Assembly (NCBI GenBank): GCA_047495785.1
Contig: JBLDXI010000001.1
Span: forward strand, 1,302,001-1,366,000
DNA from: Lepidodermella squamata
Taxonomy: Eukaryota > Gastrotricha
DNA length: 64,000 nucleotides
Direction of reading: 5' to 3'
This document shows positions 46,396-58,529 of the stretch, in pieces. Within the stretch, counting starts at the first letter, position 1; each line of letters opens with the position of its first letter. The position numbers and the translations under genes are program-made. The notes below the pieces were generated by a model that did not search any database, was not told the DNA's origin, and saw nothing but the letters and a program-made list of their open reading frames with translations.

Positions 46396-47796
46396 ATGTT
46401 AACGAGTTTTTTGCTACTCCTGTGCGCGACTTCGATCGCCAGCCAGCGGCGCAGTTTCGATGGAGATCGCCAGTACGATGACCGAACGGATTATAACGAT
46501 TACGAGGAACCGACGACTACAACGCGCCAAATCCCAACTTATATAGCCGATGACCCGACTCGTCGCGGTTCAATGGCTTGGAACTCCAACAGCGGTGGTA
46601 TCATGCCGCCTTTCCCCCTAGTTTTGTGGCCACCACCTCAGCCAAGATGGCAAAATGGCGCTATAACGCAATGCGGTGTTGTCCCACAAGTTCCAGGGGG
46701 TTACATTATCGCCGCCTCGTATCCATACAAAGGTTCCTTTGCAAAAATTTACGATACGATAAGATTTGCGTGCAGAAGAGGTCGCTGGATGGACGGACGG
46801 CCGAGGATAATGTGTTTACCAGGCGGAAAATGGAGCCAGGTTCCAACGTGCAACCGAGTCGAAATCAACCCAGATACAATTTGGCTTACCTCAGCTCCAT
46901 CGACGCGCAGCCCTGATGATATTGGTTGGCCGTATTATTTTACAACGATGAAACGCTCGTTAACAATGACAACGACTAAACCTGACGATGACTACAACGT
47001 GGCTGATTACTCTGATCAGGCCAAAAATACTGATTACATTGAAGGATTAGTCACAATCCCAGAAGATGAAGAAACGGTTACTCCTGAACCTGTGACAACG
47101 ACGACAAGCGTGGCGACTACAACCAGCAGTCGAGCAACAGTGACTATTCCGACTTACCCGAGCAGCTTACCTGATATGTTTACCCGAGGTCAAGGTCAAC
47201 CTTTCATCATTCGAATCGCCTTGAACCTTGGCTTGCAGCAAACTACTATGCAGCAGGGTAGGCGGACTACCCCCGACTACTACGACTCGGATTCGGGTAG
47301 CAATTCTTCGGGCGGATTACTCAGCAATAAAGCAGCCTGTAAGATTTTGAAACAATATTTTCTACTAAAATATACTGGCTGTGATTTTTCAGATATTGGC
47401 GTAATTGTTGGCTCTTGTATCGGTGGATTGCTAATTTTTGGCCTGACGGTCTTTTTCCTGCTTCGAACTATCAAGCGCCTGTCTCAAAAGCGAGCAGTGT
47501 CGGCTAGTGGTGAAAGCCGCCAGCCTACAGCTCGAACTCCGAGAACGCCTCGAACCGATATCTCGACTATTCCAGCCCCGCCTTCTTATAAAGACATCAT
47601 ACGACCGAACCCGCGTCGCAACTCGGTCACACCATCAGCTCCAAAGGCCTTGATAAGCACTCCAGCGGCTAGTATTGACGCCACAGCTGTCCATCCTAAT
47701 ATTGTACCGGATCCAACTCCGCGTCCTGCCGATAATCATGATATGCCCTCGACGAGCAATGCGTCGGAAAATAATACACCAGTTAGTTTGACCTAA
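46396..47796 (+). CDS. Sushi-domain type I membrane protein
   Basis: Exons 46396-47338 and 47393-47796 (448 aa). Signal peptide MLTSFLLLLCATSIASQ, acidic/Thr-rich stretch, then one sushi/CCP module of about 60 residues (CGVVPQVPGGY ... IRFACRRGRW ... IMCLPGGKWSQVPTC). A long Thr/Pro/Asp-rich stalk follows, then a membrane helix (IGVIVGSCIGGLLIFGLTVF) and a Pro/Ser/Arg-rich cytoplasmic tail with APPSYKDI, a PPxY-like motif. The 54-nt intron has good GTAAG and TTTTTCAG ends, but its length is a multiple of three with no stop, so retention would add 18 residues beside the membrane. Probably an adhesion or receptor protein. Confidence 0.75.
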   Translation: MLTSFLLLLCATSIASQRRSFDGDRQYDDRTDYNDYEEPTTTTRQIPTYIADDPTRRGSMAWNSNSGGIMPPFPLVLWPPPQPRWQNGAITQCGVVPQVPGGYIIAASYPYKGSFAKIYDTIRFACRRGRWMDGRPRIMCLPGGKWSQVPTCNRVEINPDTIWLTSAPSTRSPDDIGWPYYFTTMKRSLTMTTTKPDDDYNVADYSDQAKNTDYIEGLVTIPEDEETVTPEPVTTTTSVATTTSSRATVTIPTYPSSLPDMFTRGQGQPFIIRIALNLGLQQTTMQQGRRTTPDYYDSDSGSNSSGGLLSNKAACKILKQYFLLKYTGCDFSDIGVIVGSCIGGLLIFGLTVFFLLRTIKRLSQKRAVSASGESRQPTARTPRTPRTDISTIPAPPSYKDIIRPNPRRNSVTPSAPKALISTPAASIDATAVHPNIVPDPTPRPADNHDMPSTSNASENNTPVSLT

Positions 47797-48230
47797 TTTA
47801 CTATTTATTTTACGTAAAATTGAATTTCACGAATTCCATTCGAATTCGTTCACGAATTTCACGATCGAATGTAATCAAACGTATGGAGATTTATTATTGG
47901 AACATCGAGCGATTCCTAACTGGTTCATTTTTTATCTGTTTCTTAATTACAGGTTCCAAACACCTCCCCACCGCCTTACAAGACGACCAGCAGCAACTGA
48001 TATCTGTTGTGAAATTTTGACCTGGAAAAAACAACCAATTTTCGAGAAATATTTTACTCGATAAACAAATAAATTCCGAACTTTCCCACGAATAACAATC
48101 AAATTACGTGCGGGTTAGGCTATGCATGCCAGTTTAACCCTTGGTTTTTTTCAGAATACAATAATAATAAAGTGATGAGAATAGCTCGTTGCACGTATCA
48201 ATATTAATATAAGTAGGTCATTATTCATTC

Positions 48231-49664
48231 TCAAGTGTAATAATGATCGAAAGCTAGGTCGTTGCAGCTTCGCGGGTCAAGCCGGCTGGTTAGCTTTTGC
48301 CGCAGAGAAGAAAGCGAGCCTGATGTATCGGCTAGGAGGTTCGGCATAGAATCAGCGGCCGCGGTCGCGTACGAGAATTTGTAAGTTTCATACAACATTT
48401 CGCCGCGGATATCACAAAAGAGGCGAGCCGGCGGTTCTGGGCTTATCGTCACCATGTCGGCGTCGTAGTCGGAGCCGGACAGCGGCGTCGACGAGGCCGT
48501 GTCTTCGCACAGTGACCAGCGGCTCGTCTGCAGCGGTACGGTGGTGATTGGCGGGTATTGAAGCCGGTTGATTGAGGAGGAGCGCGATGAGGCACCGCGG
48601 GTATCCGGGTCCAAGCAGCCGCAGTGGCTTGAAATTCGCGGCTGCTTTACTCGCCATGTTATTTGGCCAGGTGATGCTTCGGACATTTGCCGGTTAAATT
48701 GAACTGAAAGTAAACAAATAACACAATTATAACAGGTATAGTTCTGAAAATTAAACATATTTGCTTTTCATTTTTTAGCGTGAGAGAGGAAAAATGTGGC
48801 GGCCGAGAAAATTCGAGAGACAATACCTAATAAATTAGTGTGGGTGGATTAATTCGTTCAAATTACTGAACTTAAGAGAAATACAGGTGCAAAAAATGTC
48901 CAGGCGTTTTCGTTTTAAATTCATACTATAAGTGCTCGGAATTTAATTAAAATGTTCCTGATAGTTTATGAGATTTTCACCATGGAAAAGCTAAAAAGTC
49001 TAGGGACCAAGTCCCATGTTTAAAGTCTCAAATGGTTTGAGAACCATGGCGAATGCTGCAATGTAAATTTGTCAGTTGGCCAGTTCCGTTGAAGTTTCAG
49101 CTTTTCTTGGTGAAACTGTATCGATTTATAAATTTCGTTATTCATGCTTCGTGCCATCTTCGTGAGAAAGATTAAAAATTCATCGGATATGGCTTTTCAA
49201 ATTTTTCAAATTTTTAATCATTGAGGATTCTTACTTTCGTCGCATTTTTTAATTTTAATTTTTTGTTAATTATTTTTCATAGAAGCCCATTTTATTGTTT
49301 GGTAAAATTTAAAAAAAATGCCCACCTATTTAATTAAAGCAGGTCAAATTTTAATGAAAATCCTAATAACTACATGAAATCATTTTTTTTAAATATTACC
49401 TGAAAGATTTTTAGCATAGAGACCATTGTGTTTGACATAGGCAAAGTCGCCGGCTGCTTTGTGGAGATTCGGCGACGAAGCCGCTGCGTCTTCATTGCTA
49501 TCAGCGGCATACCGAAGCGTATCCGGCTTGTGGTGGTACTGCCCGCTGATGCGTTTCGAGATGAGCAACACGTCTGGATCGCCGCAGTTCGCGGCCGGAA
49601 AATTGAGTTCACCGGAATTACGCTGCTTGGCGCCGCCATTCGCGCCAGCCGACTCGCCACTCAT
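48231..49664 (-). CDS. Disordered Ser/Pro-rich protein of unknown function
   Basis: Exons 49664-49400 and 48703-48231 joined in phase 1 (245 aa). Intron of 696 bp, long for this region. No signal, helix or known domain. The sequence is Ser/Ala/Asp-rich with YHHKPDTLRYAADSNED, PLSGSDYDADMVTISPEPP and a C-terminal SLSSLRQKLTSRLDP segment. It may be a cytoplasmic adaptor, but that is a guess. Confidence 0.5.
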
Positions 49665-51803
49665 TCCCGAATTAAAAAAAAAGGAAAAATAATCCCCTAT
49701 AATATAGTTTGAATTAAATAATTTTGACCAAAGTTTTGCATGTCTCAGGTCAAACACTGAAAAATATTGTATCAGCGCTAAAAACAGCAAATAAAGCAAT
49801 TTTAAGGTAGCTTTTTTGACAATGCTACGCGACTTTCGCACACACCTTACATCGGTAAATACGCGCATACCTATGCCAAAAAATAACCAGAGCCCGTGTC
49901 AACTACAGCGGCGTGGCTGTGAATCGAACAAATGTGTAATAAAAACGACAGAGCTCGTAATAAAATTTGAGCCTGCTCTCTCGAAATTTCTGCTACTTTT
50001 TTGTATATACCTGTCGGCCGGTTGCGTTTTTGTTTGCTGTCAAGAGCTACTGTGATGGTATGGGGAACACACAGCATATACAGAGAGGCGGAGGCGCAGT
50101 GATGTAAAAAAATATTATTAGATGCTACGTTTGCTACTTGAGCTACACACTTACTCGTGTTTTTATAAAAATAGACGGCACCAGAAAAGACATCAGCACA
50201 CAGACACGCACAACATAAATGTTATATTCTATCGCACTATTATACGATGATGTACGTCCCTTGGCTTCTGAACACGAGAGAATGGGCCTAACGTCAAGAT
50301 GCTGGTTGTATCGTATACGCCTCATATGAGCGAAAACCGCCCTAATATGGTAATAATGCGATTAAATAGGTCGGTTTTATATTACGCCTAAAATGACACA
50401 CTATTGTCGCGAGAATTTATGCGCAATGGCCATTTATTTATACTATACGACCAAACAGGTAAAGTCAATAGACAGACGAAGAAAGAATGGGAGAAAATAT
50501 TGAGTAGGCTGATTAGCTATGAACCTGGCTAATTTTCGAGATTTGGCCCATGGCAGCTAATTACGAATTTTTCGTTGGCAATAAAAGATTGGATGGCGAT
50601 TTTTATTGAAAGTTTTATTGCATTCCTCTCGTCTTGATACTTCCGATTGCAAAATAAAAAGCTAATAAAAAAAATAGAAATAATAATATTCTAAAGCGAA
50701 CCGCACACCAGACTTTAGTATGCAGTGCCAGTAGGGTGTGTTAAAATTCTCAGTGAACCACATATGCGCGCAAAACTGAGGAAGCATATCGTATATTAAT
50801 CATGCCAAAAACGTCTGAGCTGCTTGTGGCATATTATAGGTATACTCTCCGGAAGTTTTTTTAAAATGAGCGCAGTAAACAGTACGTATTTGAAATTCAA
50901 ACTGTTTACTGAACTTGAATAACTAAAAGCTGAGTAGGGTGACAGGTAGTCATTTTTGGCCTGTCGAAAAGCTGCCTATATTTAACACACTGGCACCTAT
51001 AGGTGGCGGAGCGTGATAATTAATGGGGAAGGTTAGTCATGTTACGACTAAATACCGCATTTTGTACAAAAAAAACGGGGTGCCAACTCACTCACTTATT
51101 GTGTGTATGTATGTGTATTTTTCTCAGCCGGGTGAACTAAACGACCTCTTATCGCACGCCTGGAAGTAAGTAATGAGTAAGACTATAACAGTATTTTGCG
51201 GCAATATGTTGTAATGTGATGAAAGTTTCTTCCCATCACACGGACTCGCGTGAAAATGACCACAACAAACACGTGCTGCTGTGTCGGTCTCCTTATCGCG
51301 TACGCCGACAGAAAATAATTGAGGCCATATACTCTACCGTTTAAAATAATAGACGGCTCTTCATTATCATCTCAGATAAACGGCGACAAGTTTAATAAAA
51401 CAATGAATCACTCTGCTTTGCTACTATCGTTTGAACCCCAACTGGCAATAATCCGCAACAGTTGACAGTCATCTTTTAGCGGCCATCTTATAATTTAATA
51501 ATGCAAATTATGATTCGCTTGAAGGCGTCTGGCTTGGTTTTCGACTGACACAGACTGACATTAACCTATATGCTATGGACAATTTTACAAATTTGAAAGA
51601 AAAATCTTCAAAATAAAATTAATTTATTTTTGAAATCGTGAGTGACCGACCAATCCTAATTAATAACGGCACAAATATAAAAAAATTAAAAAGAAACTAA
51701 ACTGAGCATTGTGGAAGATTTATAACCGAATTTAGTTGGAGGCGATTTGAAACTTTATCAAAATTTCGAAAATTAATATTTCCTTACTTGAAGGAATTTC
51801 GAG
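49665..51803. other. Intergenic region
   Basis: No gene supported. A small perfect hairpin (CAGTAAACAGT at 50873-50883 and ACTGTTTACTG at 50901-50911) is the only structured feature noticed. Many short AT-rich tracts. Confidence 0.45.
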
Positions 51804-51991
51804 GTTTTGATTCGATTTTCGATTTTACGGCAGACCATCATAACAGCAAATACCCAAAACAGCAAACGCGACAAAACAGCAAACCTTATCAGGTAAACGA
51901 TGCACCGTGTTTCTGCTGTTATGTCGCAATTTGCTGTTTTGGGTATTTGCTGTTATGATGGTCTGCCGAAAATCGATAATCGAATCAAAAC
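51804..51991. repeat. Long imperfect palindrome
   Basis: Arms of about 80 bp (51804-51888 and 51911-51991) pair with few mismatches around a loop of about 20 bp. The outer arm reads GTTTTGATTCG, the inner arm CAGACCATCATAACAGCAAA. The motif GCGACAAAACAGAAAA recurs once more outside the palindrome (about 52004-52019). Resembles a foldback transposon or a hairpin RNA source. Confidence 0.75.
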
Positions 51992-52321
51992 AGAACAGCG
52001 AATGCGACAAAACAGAAAACTTTTCAACTTGCGACATAACAGCAGAATAACGATGAATCTTTTACATAGCAAGTTTTCGCTATTTTGTCGGGAGATGAAA
52101 AATTTGCTGTTTTGCGCAGTTCCGAAATTTTCAGTGGATATCTGGAATTCAGTGAACAGCAATTTATCATTTCGAATTTTTTCACCATTTTTACGTGTTA
52201 CTACTTGACCGGATGTAATTTCATGCGCCATTGCCATAAGATAGTAAAGGCTCCTTATCAAAGGCCGAAAATTAGCCGTACAAACACAACGCTCATTGTT
52301 ATTTCACCCACTTTCTTTACG

Positions 52322-52328
52322 TATAAAA
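52322..52328 (+). promoter_or_regulatory. TATA box before sulfotransferase K
   Basis: TATAAAA, only 29 bp before the ATG at 52351. Normal TATA spacing would put the transcription start almost at the ATG, implying a leaderless or very short 5' UTR. Confidence 0.45.
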
Positions 52329-52350
52329 GCTGCATTATACAATAACCCAT

Positions 52351-53366
52351 ATGGCCAGTGCAGAGGAGGAAGACTTGAGTAACGAGACGCCGGCCGAGCT
52401 TCGTCGCCGGCAATTCGGCATTTTTGCCGACTACATCGACGTTGAAAACGGCTGGAGCACCCCGACAATCACATGGGCCGGCTACACTGTTCGAACTTCA
52501 CTGCCATTATACCTCGAAAGCGTTCGGCTATTCCCAGTTGATGAGAAGGACGTTTTCATCGCAAGTTTCCCGAAATCTGGCACTACCCTTATGCAACACG
52601 TTGTTTGGCTATTGCTAACCGGCGATTTCGAAACTAGGGAGCAGATCGATCACAGGGTGCCTGAGCTCGATTTACCCACCCCGTACCCGGTTCGGCCGGA
52701 AAATCTTGAAATCCACGCGGCCAAATCCCCACCTCGAATTTTTAAAACCCACCTAGCCTTCAAATTTCTACCTATCGATGTGTTGAAGGGCAAGGTGATT
52801 TACATGTATCGAAATCCGAAAGATGTCGTAGTTTCCTACTACCACCACGCTCGTGCGATAAAGACAATAGCGTATCGTAAGAGTTTCGAACATTTTGTCA
52901 AGATTTTTCTAAATGGCAAGGTTAATTTCGGCCCTTGGACGCAACATGTTATCGATTATTCTGAAGCGGCGAAGAAAAGTGATAGAATTTTGCTAATAGC
53001 CTATGAGGACTTTGTCAATGATAGGGCGGCTGTTATTCGAAAAGTCGCAGATTTTCTCGGGAGAAATGACATTAGCGCTGATATTTTTAAACGAATTGTT
53101 GACGAGACAAGTTTAGAGGCGATGAGGGCAAATGACGGTGTTAATTATGACTGGGTTCGTAAAATGGGCTATCGCGATCCTAACGAGACGGCTTTTATTA
53201 GAAAAGGTATGAATACTGATCTTAAAAACTAGAGCGCACCTAATTTTTCCTTCTAGGCGTTGTCGGTGACTGGAATAATTATTTTTCACCCGAGCTGCGG
53301 GAAAGTTTCGATACTCACATCAAGGAAGCTATGTCAGGATGCAATATTTCATTTAATGAAGGATGA
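52351..53366 (+). CDS. Cytosolic sulfotransferase K, divergent
   Basis: Exons 52351-53206 and 53257-53366 (321 aa). The single phase-1 intron lies in the same place as in the 20-28 kb array. PKSGTTL (74-80), with Leu for the usual Trp; His134 in FKTHLAF; YRNPKDVVVSYY (Arg154, Ser162); and canonical RKGVVGDWNNYF across the junction. YRNPKDV is the common form in animal SULTs, so this copy is closer to the ancestral type than the array genes. Substrate unknown. Confidence 0.9.
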
Positions 53367-53583
53367 ACGCTGATTTTTGCTAATAAATTTGTGTCTCGTT
53401 CTTTTTTTTATTAAAGCCAACGTTGTACCATGCTATTTGAAAATGAATTTAACCAAAATTCACTCAATTAATCGGCTAAAAAATATTACTCCATTAATTT
53501 GCACGGGTTTAATTACATTTATATACGAAATTTGTATCAGATTTGGTCTAAAGTGGGCTTTCAAGTTCAGGGAATAGTGAAGT

Positions 53584-54448
53584 CTAGCCGAAGAAGTTGT
53601 TCGGGAGGGCAGCGGCTGGGATGAATGGCACGCCAGCCTGCGGAAGTGGGGGCAGGGTCGGGACGGGAGCGGGCACGTTCGCCAGGGTGGGCGCCGGGGC
53701 GGGCACTGGCGGCGCGCTGTAGGCGGGATTCGGGGCAGCTGGGCCGAGGTTGCACGCGGCGTTGCATTCGAACTCGGTCTGGAAACCGTTGTTGTAGTCG
53801 CCGAATCCGCCAAGAGTAGTCGGGCAAGACGAACGCTTGTCGCAACCACGTCTACCAGCATTCCAGTACCTGGTTTTCAGAAGTTTAAAAATAAAAGTAA
53901 AAATAAAAAAATAGCTTACCAGACATCGCGCTGTTGGTTGTTGCCGCAGAAGACGGGCAGAGCTTGGAATCCGGTCCAGGTCTGCTGACAACGCTGCTTT
54001 TGCGGAGCCGCTGGCTGGATCGGGTTTGGCTGCGAGGTGGTCGGCAGCTTCTCAACAAACTGCGGAGTTGGGTCGGGGAACTTGGCACGTGGCGGGGCAG
54101 TCGGCATTACGAGGGGCTGCGCCTGAGGAGGCGCCGGCAGAACGACGAACTGCGCCTGTTGCGGCTCCTGGGGTGCCGGCTGCTGCTGCTGTTGTTGTTG
54201 AGGAGGTTGTTGTGGTTGTTGTTGTTGTTGCTGCTGCTGCTGCTGCTGCTGTGGCCATAGGTTCTGCCAGTTCAGCTGAGGAACCTGGGGAACGTTGCCC
54301 CAAGGATTGGCGAGGCTGGCAAAAGGGTTGAAGTCGCCTTAATAAAATCAAGCCATTCTATTAAAAAATCAATTAAAATTATCGCTAAAAAACCTTGAGC
54401 TGAGGCGGAAGCGATGACCGCTCCGAGGATCGCCACGAACTTGTACAT
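53584..54448 (-). CDS. Secreted Kunitz-like protein with poly-Gln linker, S
   Basis: Exons 54448-54394, 54337-53920 and 53869-53584 (252 aa). Signal peptide MYKFVAILGAVIASASA, then a linker with two Gln runs and Pro/Gln-rich sequence. A six-Cys module of Kunitz type follows, spanning an intron: RCQQTW, VFCGNN, VWYWNAGRRGCDKRSSC, then GGFGDYNNGFQTEFECNAAC. The C-terminal 50 residues are Pro/Ala-rich. Third-to-fourth Cys spacing is 5 and fourth-to-fifth is 19, unlike the 7 and 12 of classic Kunitz inhibitors, so inhibitory activity is uncertain. Confidence 0.75.
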
Positions 54449-55159
54449 TATTATTAAGCCACTAATAAAATTGAAAAAAAATAATATTATAATTTTTTTA
54501 AGAAAGGCTATCTTTTTACTAATCGCCCTGTATTATGATGATGATGAGGCGTTGAAGTAAATTATTAAGCTGGCGAGCAAGAAAACGTGGCGATTGTATA
54601 AAATAAAAGGTATAGCAGCAGCAGCTCTGTCATTAACACGCCGCGCTAGGCCGATGCGTGCGGTCAGTCAGTTGTTAGGGTGGGAAAAAAATCACACGTT
54701 TATTAATACACAGAGCAGGCGCCTGGGCAGCGGCGAGTGGCGCGGGGCCGTCATCAAGTGGACACAAAGGCAGGCGACTTTTCAACGTATCACCTCTTGG
54801 AAAAATGCACCCACTTCAATAGCGCGCTGACTAATGAGGCGCTAATAAAACTCTTGGACTGGCGGCATAACATTTTCGAGAACTCCATTTTTTTAAGAAA
54901 AAATAATAAAAAATTAATAAAAAAAAACAAGGTATATTATGAATTGATATCTTCCTTTATTCTTGAAATTTATACAGCAAGTATTTTGTACCCGAAGTGT
55001 GGGCTCGGTCATAAATAAGCATAAATTGTGCGCTTAATATCATATATACAAAACGGCTCCTCACGATATACTTTATATTCTTCAAAAGAATTGTGGTGTG
55101 TTGTTGTCATCATTTTTGCACAATTTGAGCATATCGTTATATAGACGCGCGCGTGAAGT

Positions 55160-56095
55160 TTATTTTTTGCCGTTGATGGCGACGGGCGCGATAGGGACAG
55201 GCTGGGTCGGGGCGCCGTACGTGGTCGAGAGGACGTCGCAGGTAACGCGGCACTCCTGTTCAGTCTTGAAGCCCTGGTTGAGGCCGCCGAAGTTGCCCCA
55301 CTGGCTCTGGCAGTAGGTCTGCTTCGTGCACGACTTGGTCGGCACGTTCCAGCCCCAGCCTTCGACCTGGGTGCCCTGGCAGCCGAACATGTTCATCGCC
55401 GACCAGCTGTTCGATAGAATGCACGAAACCGGCAGGGATGGCGTGGTTGTAGTCGGGGTGGTCACCTCAGGCACGGGGGTTGTGACGACCTCAGGCTGCT
55501 GTTGCTGCTGTTGGGGGAAGAAAAGGTTCTGCTGGCCGCCCCATGGTTGCAAGAACTGGAACGGGGAGAACTGTTGCGGCTGCTGCTGCTGGGGTTGGAG
55601 TTGGAGTTGCTGTTGCTGTTGCGGCTGGCTTTGGGCTGGGACGACGTAGACCTGCTGCGGCTGGGTCTGGGCAACAGGTTGCTGCTGAACTGGCTGAACC
55701 AGCTGAGGCTGAACGACGACGGGCTGAGTCTGGGCGGGCTGCTGCTGCTGGGCTGGCTGCTGTTGCTGAGCGGGTTGCATCTGGCCCCATGGGTTGTTGT
55801 TGAAGTTGTTTCCGAAGAAGTTGTTGTTCGTATTCACGGCCGGGACGACGTTAGAGTTGCTGCCGAGGAGACCATTCACGAACTGAGAAACCATATCCGA
55901 GGCTGGGGAAAAATAATCAAATTTTTATTATAAGGAGGATTTATCGTAAATCGTTTTCTCACAAGGAATGCTGAGACCAGACTGCTGATTTTGCTGCTGC
56001 TGCGGTTGCTGCTGTTGTTGCTGTTGCTGTTGAACCTGGGCCGAAACAGCGGCTAGGCACATGGTGCCGATGAGAAGGGCCGATCGAAGAGTCAT
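55160..56095 (-). CDS. Secreted Kunitz-like protein with poly-Gln linker, T
   Basis: Exons 56095-55963 and 55902-55160 (291 aa). Signal peptide MTLRSALLIGTMCLAAVSA, then Gln runs, an Asn-rich patch (NNNFFGNNFNNNPWG) and long Gln/Pro repeats (PAQQQQPAQ). One six-Cys module at the C-terminal side: SCILSN, FGCQGTQ, WNVPTKSCTKQTYC, then GNFGGLNQGFKTEQECRVTC. The cysteine layout matches gene S, so they are tandem paralogues on the same strand. No protease-binding loop residue can be assigned. Confidence 0.78.
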
Positions 56096-58382
56096 TTTTA
56101 GCTAAAGCTTCTCAAGCCAACTCGCTAAAAAAATTCTAGATTTACGAAAGACTAAATTTTTACAACTGGCCGAGCCGGCTTTTTAAATCCGCGCCGATGT
56201 GTTATTTATTTTTCTATTTTTTTGCGCCGGCAAAAAATAGCGTGAAAAACACTTAGGAGACAATGGCCGGGTGAAGTGTTGATACACGCGAGTCCAGGGT
56301 GTGGGTGAGTTGATGCGTTATACCGGCAAAACTGGATGAGGTGAGCAACCATACTACGACGAGCCGGTGGCTACTATTATCCTTAAGCAAGCAAGGCTAT
56401 TTGATAGGCATTTATCTGATGATGGTGACTTTTATTATTTTTGCCGTTGAGCTAAAAAGCTCTCGTTGGTCGCCGGGTTCGCATCACATACTGAGCTAGC
56501 TGCTATTGAGACTTGTTCGTAATTTTTTGTTTACCCGCACGACCACACGGTGATGAAATCCTGATAAAAACTGTGTAACAACTCGGAGCAAAAAATTATT
56601 CAGTTTATTTTTCAAAATAAATTTCCCGGTGAACAGCTTCGAAAATCAGCCTGTTCAAACTGTAGATAATTGTGGGACAATGTCCCCACTTTTAATGTAA
56701 ATTGATTAACCGTGATTAATTAACCAGGCCATCATTATTAACGTGATTAAATCACGATCGAGATTAGACAACGGAATATACATAATTAAATATCCGTGTT
56801 GATGAAGCCTTAAGCAATAACAGCAGGCCTTGGAAATATTAGTCATTTTCACTTTTTTTAATTAACCTCGATTGATCTCAATTAATGGCAATTGCTTTGA
56901 GTGGCCTACCTATATTTGTTTTATAGGGAGGCGGAATTTCTAACCACAAACAGTTTTAGAAACCTTACTACGCTTAGAGCTAATTAGGTTCAAATGGACA
57001 TGATACTTCCGGATGTTGATCAAATTTCGTAGGCGCTAATGAGTGAATGAAAAAAACGTACAGCAATGTTCGGTTTTTCTTCAGATGACACCTGCGACAA
57101 TAGTTGAACTTAATTAATGATTATCTTGAGTAATTGAAAAGACATAACAACCCAAGCCGAAGACAGCAAAGCAACGAATGAGAGCTTGGAATGTCCCATG
57201 GCCATACTTAAAATAATTTTCTAAGATCAATTTCCACGCTTGAAATGATTTAATGCTGGACAAAATAATAAACAATACGTCTGTGACTGTCGATTAGCCG
57301 CTATTCTGATACACATGTCTGCAGAAACAGGGCATGAGATTGGCCAAAGTTTCATCCAAAAACAAGGCGTGGTATTTCTGACGACGCAGAAATCTCTCGA
57401 GTTTAATGGATTCTGCTACTTCGTTTTCGCGCTTTCGGAGTATAATTTGCAAATTAGGCGTGAATTTGATTAGGCGCCGGGGAACTGAATTATCTCGCCG
57501 CGACGCTTGAAATCTCCGCGATGGGATCATGAAAATCCGCGCTAATAAAACAAATAAACTTTGTAATTTCATCACCTCTTTTTTGCCGATCGGCTTATCG
57601 GCTTATTCTCAAAATTACAGCTAGGTTTTCGGGACATTTCAGACTGTTCCAATCTAATCCTACTGGTAATTTCAGGAGATCCTGACCAGCTCGAATCCCA
57701 GATTGATGCAACCTTCTTCGCTTATTTTTTGAATGGATCTCCGCAACTTAGCACCGGAAACAACTACGAGCTATGCACCATCTTATTCCTTCCGCCTGTA
57801 AATTACGGAGAGGAGCGGGGGGTCAGGATGGCTGGAGTAAATTGCTTCCTAATATTGCTATATTGATTGATATTTTACGTTAAGTTGTGTCTAATTTTAG
57901 ATAATTCGACCCATATTTGCCATGATTTTTTTACTACGACGCATATGCCGGGGTGGAGAAGAGACCTGAAATTGCGCCACAATATATTTTCCAAAGATTT
58001 CTAAATAATTTAAGACAAATTTGCTCTGAAAAATTAGCTTCTGCCACGATAACTATTGAATCACTGCGTGTAAAAAAACAGCATTGTCTTATCTTTCTAG
58101 CCATAGTATAGTGAATGGCAATGCGTTCCACTATTTTCTGGTGATTTTTTGTAAATTATGTAAATTAGGCGCTGAAAACTATCACAAAAACATCTAAGCT
58201 CAATCTCTGATCCGTGAATTATTCCTTGTAAAGGATATAAAGTGACACTGTCGTAGTTAGTCCTAATTTTGCAAAAAACTAAAAGCGACAATTTCGACGA
58301 AGATTTCAACTTCAGACGAATTATTTCGTCATTTTAGCTGTCATATTTTGCCAAAATTCGTGGCCGCGACTAGATAGACAGC
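56096..58382. other. Intergenic region
   Basis: No gene firmly supported. A 93-codon minus-strand ORF (57575-57294) starts with a hydrophobic MMKLQSLFVLLARIF segment followed by Arg-rich pairs, reminiscent of a small secreted precursor, but there is no other support. Confidence 0.4.
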
Positions 58383-58529
58383 AGACAACAGACGTCGGTA
58401 TGATGTACCAATCGCAATCAAGTTAAGATTTATCCCAGTTAGTTCTACATTTATAGTACGCTTATCCCAGTTGGTTCTAGAACCTTAACATGATTCTGAC
58501 TGGTACATCATACCGACGTCTGTCGTCTT
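58383..58529. mobile_element. 147-bp inverted-repeat element
   Basis: Arms match over about 50 bp with mismatches; the core ACAGACGTCGGTATGATGTACCA is perfect. Inside are two copies of TTATCCCAGTTRGTTCTA, and a third, related copy (TTTATCCCATTTAATTCTAC) lies just outside at about 58549. No ORF. Non-autonomous element. Confidence 0.65.

Noticed and set aside
47953-48000. Exon-like VPNTSPPPYKTTSSN after a good acceptor, downstream of the sushi gene
   Set aside because: No donor in the correct phase before the sushi gene's stop codon; it may be an alternative last exon, but this is unsupported.
54052-54351. Ala/Thr-rich and Leu/Val-rich ORFs around the poly-Gln tracts
   Set aside because: CAG/CAA repeats read in other frames give poly-Ala, poly-Thr, poly-Leu and poly-Val artefacts.
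57294-57575. 93-aa minus-strand ORF with hydrophobic start and dibasic sites
   Set aside because: Could be a small secreted precursor, but there is no promoter, paralogue or conserved motif to support it.
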